From Petropleomorpha daqingensis (GTDB taxonomy: Bacteria > Actinomycetota > Actinomycetes > Mycobacteriales > Geodermatophilaceae), in assembly GCF_013408985.1 (NCBI RefSeq), contig NZ_JACBZT010000001.1:5039197-5103196 (forward strand): a stretch of 64,000 bases of DNA, written 5' to 3'. Within the stretch, counting starts at the first letter, position 1, and every line of letters starts with the position of its first letter. The position numbers and the translations under genes are program-made. Positions 8,554-16,133 of this stretch are shown piece by piece. The notes under the pieces were generated by a model, which saw nothing but the letters and a program-made list of their open reading frames with translations, ran no database searches and was not told the origin of the DNA.

Positions 8554-9323
8554 CGGGCGCTCCCGTCGAAGTGGGCGAGCAGCCCGTCGGTGACCTCGAG
8601 GGTCCGTTCCAGGTTGGCCAGGTGCGCGGCGGGGGTGACGCTCCGCAGTTCCGCCCCCGCGATGCGCTCGGCGATCGCCTGCTGGTGCGCCGGCGGCAGC
8701 GCCTGGTCGTCGGCGCCGGAGATCACCAGCGTCGGCGCGGTGATCCGGCCGAGGTCCCCGCGCAGGTCGATGCCGGCGACCACCTCCGCGCAGGCGGCGT
8801 AGCCCTCGTCGTCGCAGCCGGCGATCATCGCCTCGAGGCGGGCGACCAGGTCGGGGTGCTCGGCGGCGTAGGGCGGGGTCAGCCAGCGGCTGACCACGGC
8901 CGGGGCGATCGGCGCGGTGCCGTTCGCCCGGACGGCGGCGGCGCGGTCGAGGAAGCCCTGCGGCTCGGTCTTCGCCGAGGTGCACAGGACGGCGAGCCGG
9001 TGCACGCGGGCCGGCTCGCGGGCGGCCAGCCGCAGGCCGACCATGCCGCCCAGGGAGAGCCCGGCGACGTGCGCCCGCCCGGCGCCGAGCCGGTCGAGGA
9101 GCGCGACGAGGTCGTCGACCAGGTCGTCGAGCGCGTACGGGCCGGCGGGCGCGGGCGAGGCGCCGTGCCCGCGCATGTCGTAGGTGACCACCCGGTAGCG
9201 CTCGGCCAGCGCCGGCACCTGCGGGTCCCACATGCCGCGCGCGGCACCCAGGGAGTTGGCCAGGACGACGACCGGCGCGTCCTCCGGCCCGGCGACGCTC
9301 GCGTCCACCTCGACTGCGGTCAC
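8550..9323 (-). CDS. pcaD: 3-oxoadipate enol-lactonase
   Basis: 257 residues, an alpha/beta hydrolase. The oxyanion region LANSLGAARGMWDPQ, the nucleophile elbow GLSLGGMVG, the acid residue in ISGADDQALPP and the histidine in PAAHLANLE complete a Ser-Asp-His triad. It hydrolyses 3-oxoadipate enol-lactone to 3-oxoadipate. The GTG start overlaps the pcaB stop, and the end overlaps pcaC. Confidence 0.92.
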   Translation of the reverse strand: MTAVEVDASVAGPEDAPVVVLANSLGAARGMWDPQVPALAERYRVVTYDMRGHGASPAPAGPYALDDLVDDLVALLDRLGAGRAHVAGLSLGGMVGLRLAAREPARVHRLAVLCTSAKTEPQGFLDRAAAVRANGTAPIAPAVVSRWLTPPYAAEHPDLVARLEAMIAGCDDEGYAACAEVVAGIDLRGDLGRITAPTLVISGADDQALPPAHQQAIAERIAGAELRSVTPAAHLANLERTLEVTDGLLAHFDGSAR

Positions 9324-10645
9324 GGGTTCTCCTCCACGAAGGCCTTGTGGTCGGCGAGCACGGCGTCGACCTGCCGGCCGGCCTCGCCGACGTCCGGCCC
9401 GGCCGCGTCGAGCAGCACGGGGTCGACGTCGCCGCGCTCGGCCAGGACCGCCGCGAGCGGCAGGCCGGCCTCCCGGGCGCGGCGGGCCGCGTCGGCGACC
9501 GCCTCGTGCGCGGCGGCCCGGCCGAGGGTGTCGCCGAGCGACTCGGTGACCCGCTGCGCGAGGGCCGGCTCGGCGGCCTCGGCGACCGTGGCGGCCATCC
9601 GGTCGGCGTCGACCCGCAGCACGGCCAGGCTCTCGGCCAGCCAGGCCGCGGCCGAGCCGACGGCGGTGAGCAGATCGGTCAGCGTCGGCCACTCGCTGTG
9701 CCAGGCGCCGGCGGCCCGCTCGTGCTCCTGCTCCATGGCGGCGAGCAGGCCGGCGGCCAGGCCGGGCGCGCGGCGGGCGCAGGCCCGCGCGGAGATCGCG
9801 GCGACCGGGTTGTTCTTGTGCGGCATCGCCGAGGAGCCGCCGCGGCCGGGGGCGACCTCGGCCAGCTCGCCGACCTCGGTCTGGGCCATGAGGACGACGT
9901 CGACCGCGACGGTGGCCACCGCCCCGGCGGCCGCGCCGAGCGCCCCCGCGAGGTCGGCGATCGGCAGCCGCACGGTGTGCCAGGGGACGGCGGTCGTGGT
10001 CAGGCCCAGCTCGGCGGCGAGCGCCTCCCGCAGCTCGAGCCCGCGGCCGCCGCTCGCGGCGAGGGTGCCCACAGCGCCGCCGTACTGCACCGGCAGGGCG
10101 GCGTCGACGGCGCGCAGCCGGGCGCGGGCGCCGTCCAGGCCGGAGAGCCAGACCGCGGCCTTGAGCCCGAACGTCGTCGGCAGGCCCTGCTGCAGAAGCG
10201 TGCGGCCCATGACGACGTCGTCCCGGTGCGCCTCGGCCAGCCGGGCAGCAGCAGCCGCCGCGGCGGCGAGGTCGGCGTCGATCGCGCCCAGCGCCCGGCG
10301 GGCCAGCAGCACCAGCGCGGTGTCGAGCACGTCCTGGCTGGTCGCGCCCACGTGCACGGCGACCGCGGCCCGCTCCCCCACGGCCGCCTGCAGCACGCGC
10401 ACCAGCGGCGGGACCGGGTTGCCCGCGTCGGCGGCCCTGGCCACCACGGCGGCCAGGTCGAGCGCGGCCGGCTCGGCGCAGGCCCGCGTCACCGCGTCGG
10501 CCGCCTCGGACGGGACCAGCCCGACCCGGGCGGCGGCGCGGGCCAGGGCGGCCTCGACGTCGAGCAGCGCGTCGAACCAGGCCGAGGAGGAGACGGCACC
10601 GGCCGCTCCCCCGCGCGCGAAGGTCCCGGCGAAGAGGTCGGTCAC
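9320..10645 (-). CDS. pcaB: 3-carboxy-cis,cis-muconate cycloisomerase
   Basis: 441 residues with GTG start. It belongs to the fumarase/aspartase superfamily, shown by the signature GGSSAMPHKNNPV near residue 275 and the HVGATSQDVLDTALV block near residue 100. It lactonises 3-carboxymuconate to 4-carboxymuconolactone. It follows pcaG after 22 bases that contain an AGGAAGG ribosome site, and overlaps pcaD by GTGA. Confidence 0.93.
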   Translation of the reverse strand: MTDLFAGTFARGGAAGAVSSSAWFDALLDVEAALARAAARVGLVPSEAADAVTRACAEPAALDLAAVVARAADAGNPVPPLVRVLQAAVGERAAVAVHVGATSQDVLDTALVLLARRALGAIDADLAAAAAAAARLAEAHRDDVVMGRTLLQQGLPTTFGLKAAVWLSGLDGARARLRAVDAALPVQYGGAVGTLAASGGRGLELREALAAELGLTTTAVPWHTVRLPIADLAGALGAAAGAVATVAVDVVLMAQTEVGELAEVAPGRGGSSAMPHKNNPVAAISARACARRAPGLAAGLLAAMEQEHERAAGAWHSEWPTLTDLLTAVGSAAAWLAESLAVLRVDADRMAATVAEAAEPALAQRVTESLGDTLGRAAAHEAVADAARRAREAGLPLAAVLAERGDVDPVLLDAAGPDVGEAGRQVDAVLADHKAFVEENP

Positions 10646-10667
10646 GCGCCCTTCCTACCGGAGCCGG

Positions 10668-11333
10668 TCAGACCGCGAAGAACACGGTCTCGTCCATGCC
10701 CTTGTCCGTGCAGGCCTGCAGGTGGACGTCGAACCGGTACCCGTCGTCGGTCTTCTCCGCGATCAGCGTGCGGCGCTGCTCGTCGGAGAGCCCGCGCAGG
10801 ACGGCGTCCTCGGCGTTGGCGTCGGCCTCGTCGGCGAAGTAGATCCGGGTGACGACGCGGTCGAGGATGCCGCGGGCGAACACCGAGACGTCGATGTGCG
10901 GCGCCTGCAGACCGCCCTCTCCGTCCGGGACCCGGCCCGGCTTGAGGGTGAAGACCTCGTACTCGCCGGTGATCGTCGAGGCACGGGCGTAGCCGCGGAA
11001 CCCGGGGTAGGTCGCCTGCCCGCGCGGGTCCTCGGGCGAGGCGAAGCCGCCGTCCGGGTCGGCCTGCCAGGTCTCGATCATCGCGTCGGGGACGACCTGG
11101 CCGGCGCCGTCGAACACCTGGCCGCGGATCCAGAAGCCGCCCTCGGTGACCTCGGCGGCGGCCCAGACGCCGTCCTCCCAGGTCAGGCCGATCGCGAGGT
11201 ACGGGCCGACGGTCGCGCTCGGGGTGGTGCCGAGCTGGAACAGGTCGGTGAGGAAGCCGCTGCCGCGCTGCCCGGAGCGGGGCTGGTACGGCTCGGTGAC
11301 GTCCGGGACGTCGAGGGGGTTGGGGGCGCTCAT
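10668..11333 (-). CDS. pcaG: Protocatechuate 3,4-dioxygenase alpha subunit
   Basis: 221 residues. The intradiol dioxygenase fold is recognised from GGFWIRGQVFDGAGQVVPDA and the strand IETWQADPDG. As expected for the non-catalytic alpha chain, the His-x-His iron site of the beta chain is replaced (QAPHIDVSVFARG). It pairs with PcaH to cleave protocatechuate between its hydroxyls. ATG overlaps the pcaH stop. Confidence 0.93.
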   Translation of the reverse strand: MSAPNPLDVPDVTEPYQPRSGQRGSGFLTDLFQLGTTPSATVGPYLAIGLTWEDGVWAAAEVTEGGFWIRGQVFDGAGQVVPDAMIETWQADPDGGFASPEDPRGQATYPGFRGYARASTITGEYEVFTLKPGRVPDGEGGLQAPHIDVSVFARGILDRVVTRIYFADEADANAEDAVLRGLSDEQRRTLIAEKTDDGYRFDVHLQACTDKGMDETVFFAV

Positions 11334-12076
11334 GCCACGTCTCCGTCGTCGTCGGTCTCGAACGGGGTCTGCTCGCGGCCGCGGAGCACGATGTTCCACT
11401 CGAAGGCCAGCGCCCAGTTGTCCTGGGTCCGCTCGAGGGAGAACCGGCTGACCGTGCGGTCGCGCGCCTCGTCGGGGATGGCCTGGTAGATCGGGTCCTG
11501 GCCGAACAGCGGGTCGCCCGGGAAGTACATCTGGGTGACCAGCCGCTGGGTGAAGGCCCGGCCGAACAGGCTGAAGTGGATGTGCGCCGGCCGCCACGCG
11601 TTGTGGTGGTTGCCCCAGGGGTAGGCGCCGGGCTTGATCGTCATGAACTCGTAGCGCCCGAGGCTGTCGGTGACCACGCGGCCGAGCCCGTCGAAGTGCG
11701 GGTCGAGGGGCCCGGGGAAGGTGTCGACGACGTGCCGGTAGCGGCCGGAGGCGTTGGCCTGCCAGACCTCGACCAGCGCGTCGGGCACCGGGCGGCCGTC
11801 GCTGTCGAGCACCCGGCCGTAGACGAGGATCCGCTGGCCGACGGCCTCGCCGCCGTTGCGCAGGGTGAGGTCCGCGTCGTGCGGGAGCACGCGGTCCTCG
11901 CCGAGCACCGGGCCGGTGACCTCGGTCAGCCGCTGCGGCAGGTCGACCGGCGTCCGCAGCGGCGCGCGCAGCGCCGTGCTCCGGTAGTTGGGGAACCCGA
12001 CGGGGGTCCGCTTCTCAGCGGGTTCGCGGAGGTAGCGCGGCAGGATGAGCCCGCTCGCCGAAGTGGTGCCGGTCAT
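11330..12076 (-). CDS. pcaH: Protocatechuate 3,4-dioxygenase beta subunit
   Basis: 248 residues, carrying the non-heme Fe(III) site. The ligand region GAYPWGNHHNAWRPAHIHFS holds the second tyrosine and the His-x-His pair, and the first tyrosine is in ANASGRYRHV. It opens the ring of protocatechuate to 3-carboxy-cis,cis-muconate. ATG 12076 is chosen; an in-frame TTG at 12112 would add 12 residues but lies in the promoter. No ribosome site precedes the ATG, and a predicted -10 box ends eight bases before it, so the mRNA may be leaderless. First gene of pcaHGBDC-MFS. Confidence 0.93.
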   Translation of the reverse strand: MTGTTSASGLILPRYLREPAEKRTPVGFPNYRSTALRAPLRTPVDLPQRLTEVTGPVLGEDRVLPHDADLTLRNGGEAVGQRILVYGRVLDSDGRPVPDALVEVWQANASGRYRHVVDTFPGPLDPHFDGLGRVVTDSLGRYEFMTIKPGAYPWGNHHNAWRPAHIHFSLFGRAFTQRLVTQMYFPGDPLFGQDPIYQAIPDEARDRTVSRFSLERTQDNWALAFEWNIVLRGREQTPFETDDDGDVA

Positions 12077-12083
12077 AGCGGGA

Positions 12084-12112
12084 AAGGTACGGCCCGGCCG
12101 TACGCTGCCCAA
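12084..12112 (-). promoter_or_regulatory. Predicted pcaH promoter (leaderless)
   Basis: Read leftward, TTGGGC (12112-12107) is followed by a 17-base spacer and TACCTT (12089-12084). The predicted start falls at or beside the pcaH ATG (12076). The spacer contains an inverted repeat GTACGGC-CCG-GCCGTAC (12087-12103), a possible extra regulator contact. Confidence 0.5.
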
Positions 12113-12118
12113 GAGAAG

Positions 12119-12137
12119 GCTTCCGATGGACGGAAGC
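12119..12137. promoter_or_regulatory. IclR operator candidate 1, TTCCG-N5-CGGAA
   Basis: Seven-base perfect arms GCTTCCG and CGGAAGC flank ATGGA. It sits between the divergent pcaH and iclR genes, just upstream of the predicted pcaH -35 box and 23 bases before the iclR start. The same TTCCG-N5-CGGAA core recurs before pobA, which argues for one regulator acting on both. Confidence 0.6.
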
Positions 12138-12159
12138 GGTGGGACGGCGGAGGGAAGGC

Positions 12160-12936
12160 ATGGCGGGGCGCAGCACCACCCCGGGGCGTTCGGTCACCTC
12201 CCGCGCCCTCGCCGTCCTGGACGCGTTCGACGTCCGGGCCCCCCGGCTGTCGCTGTCGGAGATCGCCGACCGCAGCGGGATGCCGCTCACGACGGTGCAC
12301 CGGCTGCTCGCCGAGCTGACCGCGTGGGGCGCGCTGACCCGGCGGGCCGACGGGCGCTACGAGATCGGCCGCAAGCTGTGGGACCTCGGCCTGCTCGCCC
12401 CCGTGCAGCTCGAGCTGCGCCAGGTCGCCGCGCCCTTCCTGCTCGACGTGCACACGGCCACCCGCGACACCGTGCACCTCGCCGTCCGGGAGGGCACGCG
12501 GGCGCTGTACGTGGAGCGCATCTCCGGCCGCGAGTCGGTGCCGGTGGTCAGCCAGGTCGGCAGCCGGCTGCCGCTGCACGCCACCGGCGTGGGCAAGGTG
12601 CTGCTCGCGGCGGCGCCCGACGAGGTCTGCGACGAGGTCTTCCGCACGCTGACCCGCGAGACCCGGCACACCGTCGTCGACCCGGTGCGGCTGCGCCGCG
12701 AGCTCGGTGAGATCCGCCGCCGCGGGTTCGCGCGCACCGCGGAGGAGATGTCGCTGGGCACGATCTCGGTCGCCGTCCCGATAGCGGTGGAGCGCGGGGG
12801 CGGGCCGGTCGTCGCCGGTGCGCTCGGGATCGTCGTCCCCTCCCACCGGCGCGACGTCGCCCGGCTGGTGCCGGTGCTGGAGGTGGCCGCGCGCGGCATC
12901 AGCCGCGAGCTGGCCCGGGCAGAGGCTTTCCGCTGA
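12160..12936 (+). CDS. IclR-family regulator of the pca/pob genes
   Basis: 258 residues. The winged helix reads LSLSEIADRSGMPLTTVHRL (about residues 29-48) and the effector domain contains GSRLPLHATGVGKVLLA. ATG 12160 follows a strong AGGGAAGG ribosome site; GTG 12139 further upstream lies in the operator and is less likely. It diverges from pcaH and is followed by pobA, with matching palindromes on both sides, so it probably controls both units in response to protocatechuate, 4-hydroxybenzoate or a later intermediate. Activator or repressor role cannot be told from sequence. Confidence 0.9.
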   Translation: MAGRSTTPGRSVTSRALAVLDAFDVRAPRLSLSEIADRSGMPLTTVHRLLAELTAWGALTRRADGRYEIGRKLWDLGLLAPVQLELRQVAAPFLLDVHTATRDTVHLAVREGTRALYVERISGRESVPVVSQVGSRLPLHATGVGKVLLAAAPDEVCDEVFRTLTRETRHTVVDPVRLRRELGEIRRRGFARTAEEMSLGTISVAVPIAVERGGGPVVAGALGIVVPSHRRDVARLVPVLEVAARGISRELARAEAFR

Positions 12937-12942
12937 GCGGAA
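12928..12942. promoter_or_regulatory. IclR operator candidate 2, TTCCG-N5-CGGAA
   Basis: TTCCGCT-G-AGCGGAA is a perfect palindrome that overlaps the iclR stop codon and lies 45 bases before the pobA start. It shares the TTCCG-N5-CGGAA core and spacing with the site at 12119-12137. Confidence 0.6.
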
Positions 12943-12987
12943 GTCTCGTCTAGGCCGGACGGCGTCGCGGCCGTCACACTCGACGCC

Positions 12988-14160
12988 GTGCGTACTCAGG
13001 TGGGGATCATCGGTGCCGGCCCGGCCGGCCTGCTGCTGTCGCGGCTGCTGACGTTGCAGGGCATCGACTCCGTGGTGCTGGAGAACCGGTCGCGGGAGTA
13101 CGTCGAGGGGCGGATCCGCGCCGGCATCCTCGAGCAGCACTCGGTCGACACGCTGATCGAGGCCGGCGTCGGCGACCGCCTTCAGCGCGAGGGCCTGGAG
13201 CACCGCGGGATCTACCTGCAGTACCCGGGCACCCGGTTCGCGCTGGACTTCAAGGAGCTGTGCGGGCGCACGGTCTGGGTCTACGGGCAGACCGAGGTGG
13301 TCAAGGACCTCATCACCACCCAGCTGGACGGCGGCCCGCCGCTGCTGTTCGAGGTCTCCGACGTCGTCCCTGAGGAGGTCGACGGGGAGTCGCCGCGGAT
13401 CCGGTTCACCGACGCCGAGGGCAACCCGCAGGTGCTCGAGTGCGACGTGATCGCCGGCTGCGACGGCTTCCACGGCGTCTCCCGGCCGGTGGTCACCGCC
13501 GGCGCCCGGGGGCAGCTGTGGGAGCGCACCTACCCCTACGCCTGGCTGGGGATCCTGGCCGACGCCGCCCCGGCCACCGACGAGCTCATCTACTCGTGGC
13601 ACCCCGAGGGCTTCGCGCTGTACTCGATGCGCTCGCCGTCGGTGTCGCGGCTCTACATCCAGGTCGACCCGAGCGAGAAGATCGAGAACTGGTCCGACGA
13701 GCGGATCTGGGACGCCCTCGACACCCGCTTCGCGCACGAGGGCTGGTCGGTCAACCGCGGCCGGGTCACCGACAAGTCGATCCTGCCGATGCGCTCGTTC
13801 GTCTCCGCGCCGATGCGCCGCGGCCGGCTGTTCCTCGCCGGCGACGCCGCGCACATCGTGCCGCCGACCGGCGCGAAGGGCCTCAACCTCGCCGTCGCCG
13901 ACGTCACCCGGCTGGCGGGCGCGCTGGTCCGGCTGCTGCACGAGAAGCAGAGCGACCTGGTCGACGTCTACTCCGACAAGGCGCTGGAGCGGGTGTGGCG
14001 GTGCACCCACTTCTCCTGGTTCATGACCTCGATGATGCACCGCTCCGGCGACGACTTCGACGCGCAGCTGCAGCTGTCGCAGCTGCGCCGGATCCACGAC
14101 TCCGAGGCCGCCGCCCGCGAGCTGGCCGAGAACTACACCGGTCTGCCGATCGAGTCCTAG
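12988..14160 (+). CDS. pobA: 4-hydroxybenzoate 3-monooxygenase
   Basis: 390 residues, the normal PobA length. The FAD-binding GAGPAG lies at residues 9-14, the substrate/FAD loop RIRAGILEQ near 45, and the second FAD motif GDAAHIVPPTGAKGLNLAVA near 285-304. It hydroxylates 4-hydroxybenzoate to protocatechuate with NAD(P)H and O2, feeding the divergent pca operon. GTG 12988 is the start. A long palindrome follows the stop and probably ends transcription. Confidence 0.93.
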   Translation: MRTQVGIIGAGPAGLLLSRLLTLQGIDSVVLENRSREYVEGRIRAGILEQHSVDTLIEAGVGDRLQREGLEHRGIYLQYPGTRFALDFKELCGRTVWVYGQTEVVKDLITTQLDGGPPLLFEVSDVVPEEVDGESPRIRFTDAEGNPQVLECDVIAGCDGFHGVSRPVVTAGARGQLWERTYPYAWLGILADAAPATDELIYSWHPEGFALYSMRSPSVSRLYIQVDPSEKIENWSDERIWDALDTRFAHEGWSVNRGRVTDKSILPMRSFVSAPMRRGRLFLAGDAAHIVPPTGAKGLNLAVADVTRLAGALVRLLHEKQSDLVDVYSDKALERVWRCTHFSWFMTSMMHRSGDDFDAQLQLSQLRRIHDSEAAARELAENYTGLPIES

Positions 14161-14167
14161 GCGACCC

Positions 14168-14228
14168 AGGCATGGGAAGCCATACATGCGTTTTCCGCCC
14201 GGAAACGCACGTATCGCTTCCCATGCCT
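14168..14228. terminator. 61-base imperfect palindrome between convergent genes
   Basis: Arms AGGCATGGGAAGC and GCTTCCCATGCCT enclose a mostly complementary interior whose centre is TTTTCCGCCCGGAAA. It lies between the pobA stop and the stop of the dienelactone hydrolase on the other strand. It can fold from either strand, so a bidirectional terminator is the simplest reading. The length and the lower G+C of the interior also fit a dispersed repeat element. Confidence 0.55.
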
Positions 14229-14947
14229 CAGGCAGCCGCCCGGAGGTGGCGGTCGAAGAAGGTGAGGATGCGCGCCCAGGCGTCCTCGGCCGACGGGTGG
14301 TGGTAGGCCAGCCCGGCCACCTTCTCCAGGACGCCGAACGGGCCGGTGTTGTGCCGGTTGAGGAACGAGTGCCCGGCCTCGGGGTACTCCTTGACGTCGT
14401 GCTCGACGCCGAGGTCGGTGAGCACCCGCTCGACCTTCGCCGCGGCGCCGGGCAGCCCGCGGTCGCGGCCGCCGTAGCTGGCAACCACCGGGCAGGCGCC
14501 ACGCAGCACCTCCTCCAGGTCGGCCTTCGGCAGCGGCCCGTAGTTGGGCGCGGAGGCGTCGAATCCCTTCGGCGCGGCCAGCAGCGCGAACCCGCCTCCC
14601 ATGCAGAAGCCGATGATGCCGACCCGCCCGGTGCAGTCCGGCCGGTCGGCCAGCCACGAGCGGACCGCCTCCAGGTCGTCGAACGGCGGCCCCGCCGCGC
14701 GCATCAGCGAGCCGAACGTCGAGCGCATGCAGCGCAGCGCGCCGCCGGCGGTGAACAGGTTCGGGGCGACGGCGAGGTAGCCCGCGGCGGCCAGCCGGTC
14801 GGCCTGCTGGCGGGTGTCGTCGGTGAGCCCGAACACCTCGTGGACGACGACCACGCCGGGCCACGGCCCCTCCCCGACCGGCGGGACGGCGAGGTAGCCG
14901 TCGAGCTCGGGAGCGGTGGTGGCGCCGGGGATCCTGGTGGGCGGCAT
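14228..14947 (-). CDS. Dienelactone hydrolase family protein
   Basis: 239 residues, alpha/beta hydrolase of the carboxymethylenebutenolidase group. The nucleophile is cysteine in GFCMGGG near residue 115, with a histidine in PEAGHSFLN near 198 and an aspartate in SYGGRDRGLP near 170, giving the Cys-His-Asp triad of that family. The family hydrolyses dienelactones from chlorocatechol or related ring cleavage, but many members act on other esters or lactones. Its position next to pobA and pca suggests aromatic catabolism. It appears to be a single-gene unit. Confidence 0.85.
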   Translation of the reverse strand: MPPTRIPGATTAPELDGYLAVPPVGEGPWPGVVVVHEVFGLTDDTRQQADRLAAAGYLAVAPNLFTAGGALRCMRSTFGSLMRAAGPPFDDLEAVRSWLADRPDCTGRVGIIGFCMGGGFALLAAPKGFDASAPNYGPLPKADLEEVLRGACPVVASYGGRDRGLPGAAAKVERVLTDLGVEHDVKEYPEAGHSFLNRHNTGPFGVLEKVAGLAYHHPSAEDAWARILTFFDRHLRAAA

Positions 14948-15003
14948 GACCGCCGTCCTACCAGCCGCGGAGGGGTTGCGCGCGTCGTCGCCCTCCCGGG
15001 ACC

Positions 15004-15645
15004 GTGACCGCCATGGGTCCGCAGCTGACCACCGCCCGCGCGCGGCGCTACTTCGACACGCACGCCGCCGACTACGACCGGTCGGTCGCCGACGTCGAGC
15101 GGCGGCTGCTCGGCGACCAGCGCGGCTGGGCCACCTCGCGGGCGCACGGCCGGGTGCTCGAGCTCGCCGTCGGCACCGGCCTGAACCTGCCGCGCTACCC
15201 CGACGCCGTCTCGCACGTGCTGGGGATCGACCTGTCCGAGCAGATGCTGGTGCGCGCCCGGGCGCGGATCGCCGACCAGGGCCTCGACCGCGCCGAGGTC
15301 CGGCAGGGGGACGTCGAGCACCTCGACCTGCCCGACTCCTCGGTCGACTGCGTCGTCGCCACGTACTCGCTGTGCACCGTCGCCGATCCGGCCGCCGTGC
15401 TGCGGGAGGCGCGGCGGGTGCTCGTGCCGGGCGGCCGGCTGGTGCTGGTGGAGCACGGGCCGGCGCGGACGTGGTGGATCCGGGCGGTCCAGCGGCTGAT
15501 CAACCCGTTCGCGAAGCGCTGGCAGTCCGACGACCTGCTGCGCGTGCCCGTTCCGCTGGCCGAGGCGGCCGGCTTCACGATCACCGAGGCCGACCAGGCC
15601 GGGGTCGGCGGCCTGGCCCACCGGGTGTCGGCCGTCTTGCGGTGA
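15004..15645 (+). CDS. Class I SAM-dependent methyltransferase
   Basis: 213 residues from GTG 15004; ATG 15013 is an equally possible start three residues later. SAM motif I is VLELAVGTGLN, followed by GIDLSEQMLVRARARI, motif II in VDCVVATYSLCTV and motif III in LVPGGRLVLVEHG. It resembles the UbiE/phospholipid N-methyltransferase group, but the substrate is not evident. Its stop overlaps the GTG of the next small gene, so the two are co-expressed. Confidence 0.8.
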   Translation: MTAMGPQLTTARARRYFDTHAADYDRSVADVERRLLGDQRGWATSRAHGRVLELAVGTGLNLPRYPDAVSHVLGIDLSEQMLVRARARIADQGLDRAEVRQGDVEHLDLPDSSVDCVVATYSLCTVADPAAVLREARRVLVPGGRLVLVEHGPARTWWIRAVQRLINPFAKRWQSDDLLRVPVPLAEAAGFTITEADQAGVGGLAHRVSAVLR

Positions 15646-16133
15646 ACGCCGCCGTCCCCGACGGTGGCGACGTGGACCCCTTCCGCAACCTCGGGCGCAT
15701 CCCGGGCCTGACCGACCTGCTGACGCTGCTGCAGCAGCAGACCGAAGCGCTGGCGCAGCTGCCGCGCACCCTCGCCGACCTGCAGGGCACGGTCCGGCAG
15801 CTGACCGAGGCGACCAACACCGCCAAGGACACCGTCGCCTCGGCGCAGCGCACGGCCGAGCGGCTGGAGGCCCTGGTCGAGGAGCTCGAGGAGCCGGTGC
15901 GGGCGCTCAAGCCGGGCCTGGAGCGGGTCGGCCGCGTGCTCGACGACCCCGCCGTCGACACCGTGCCGGACACGCTGCGGCGCATCCACGACGACCTCAT
16001 GCCGCTCATCCACGGGCTGCGCCAGGCGCAGGAGCGGATGGGCACGGTCACCGGCTCGATGGCCGGCCTGCTGCGCCGCCGCCCGACCCGGCCGGAGGAC
16101 GAGCCCCGGCCGGACGGCGACGCCGCGAGCTAG
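15642..16133 (+). CDS. Small coiled-coil protein of unknown function
   Basis: 163 residues, GTG start overlapping the methyltransferase stop. It has no signal peptide or membrane span. Residues about 25-140 are predominantly helical with heptad-like spacing (LLQQQTEALAQLPRTLADLQ, later QRTAERLEALVEELEEPVRA), and the C-terminus is charged and disordered-looking. I do not recognise a function; the pattern resembles structural or phasin-like helical proteins but no family can be named. It ends with a stop shared as CTAG with the convergent permease gene. Confidence 0.7.
   Translation: MNAAVPDGGDVDPFRNLGRIPGLTDLLTLLQQQTEALAQLPRTLADLQGTVRQLTEATNTAKDTVASAQRTAERLEALVEELEEPVRALKPGLERVGRVLDDPAVDTVPDTLRRIHDDLMPLIHGLRQAQERMGTVTGSMAGLLRRRPTRPEDEPRPDGDAAS

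Noticed and set aside
12077-12112. Extended pcaH start at TTG 12112
   Set aside because: The extra residues match no PcaH N-terminus I know, and the segment holds the predicted promoter and an inverted repeat.
15642-16133. Phasin or DivIVA-like assignment for the coiled-coil protein
   Set aside because: Helical heptad pattern alone is not enough; no diagnostic motif of either family is present.
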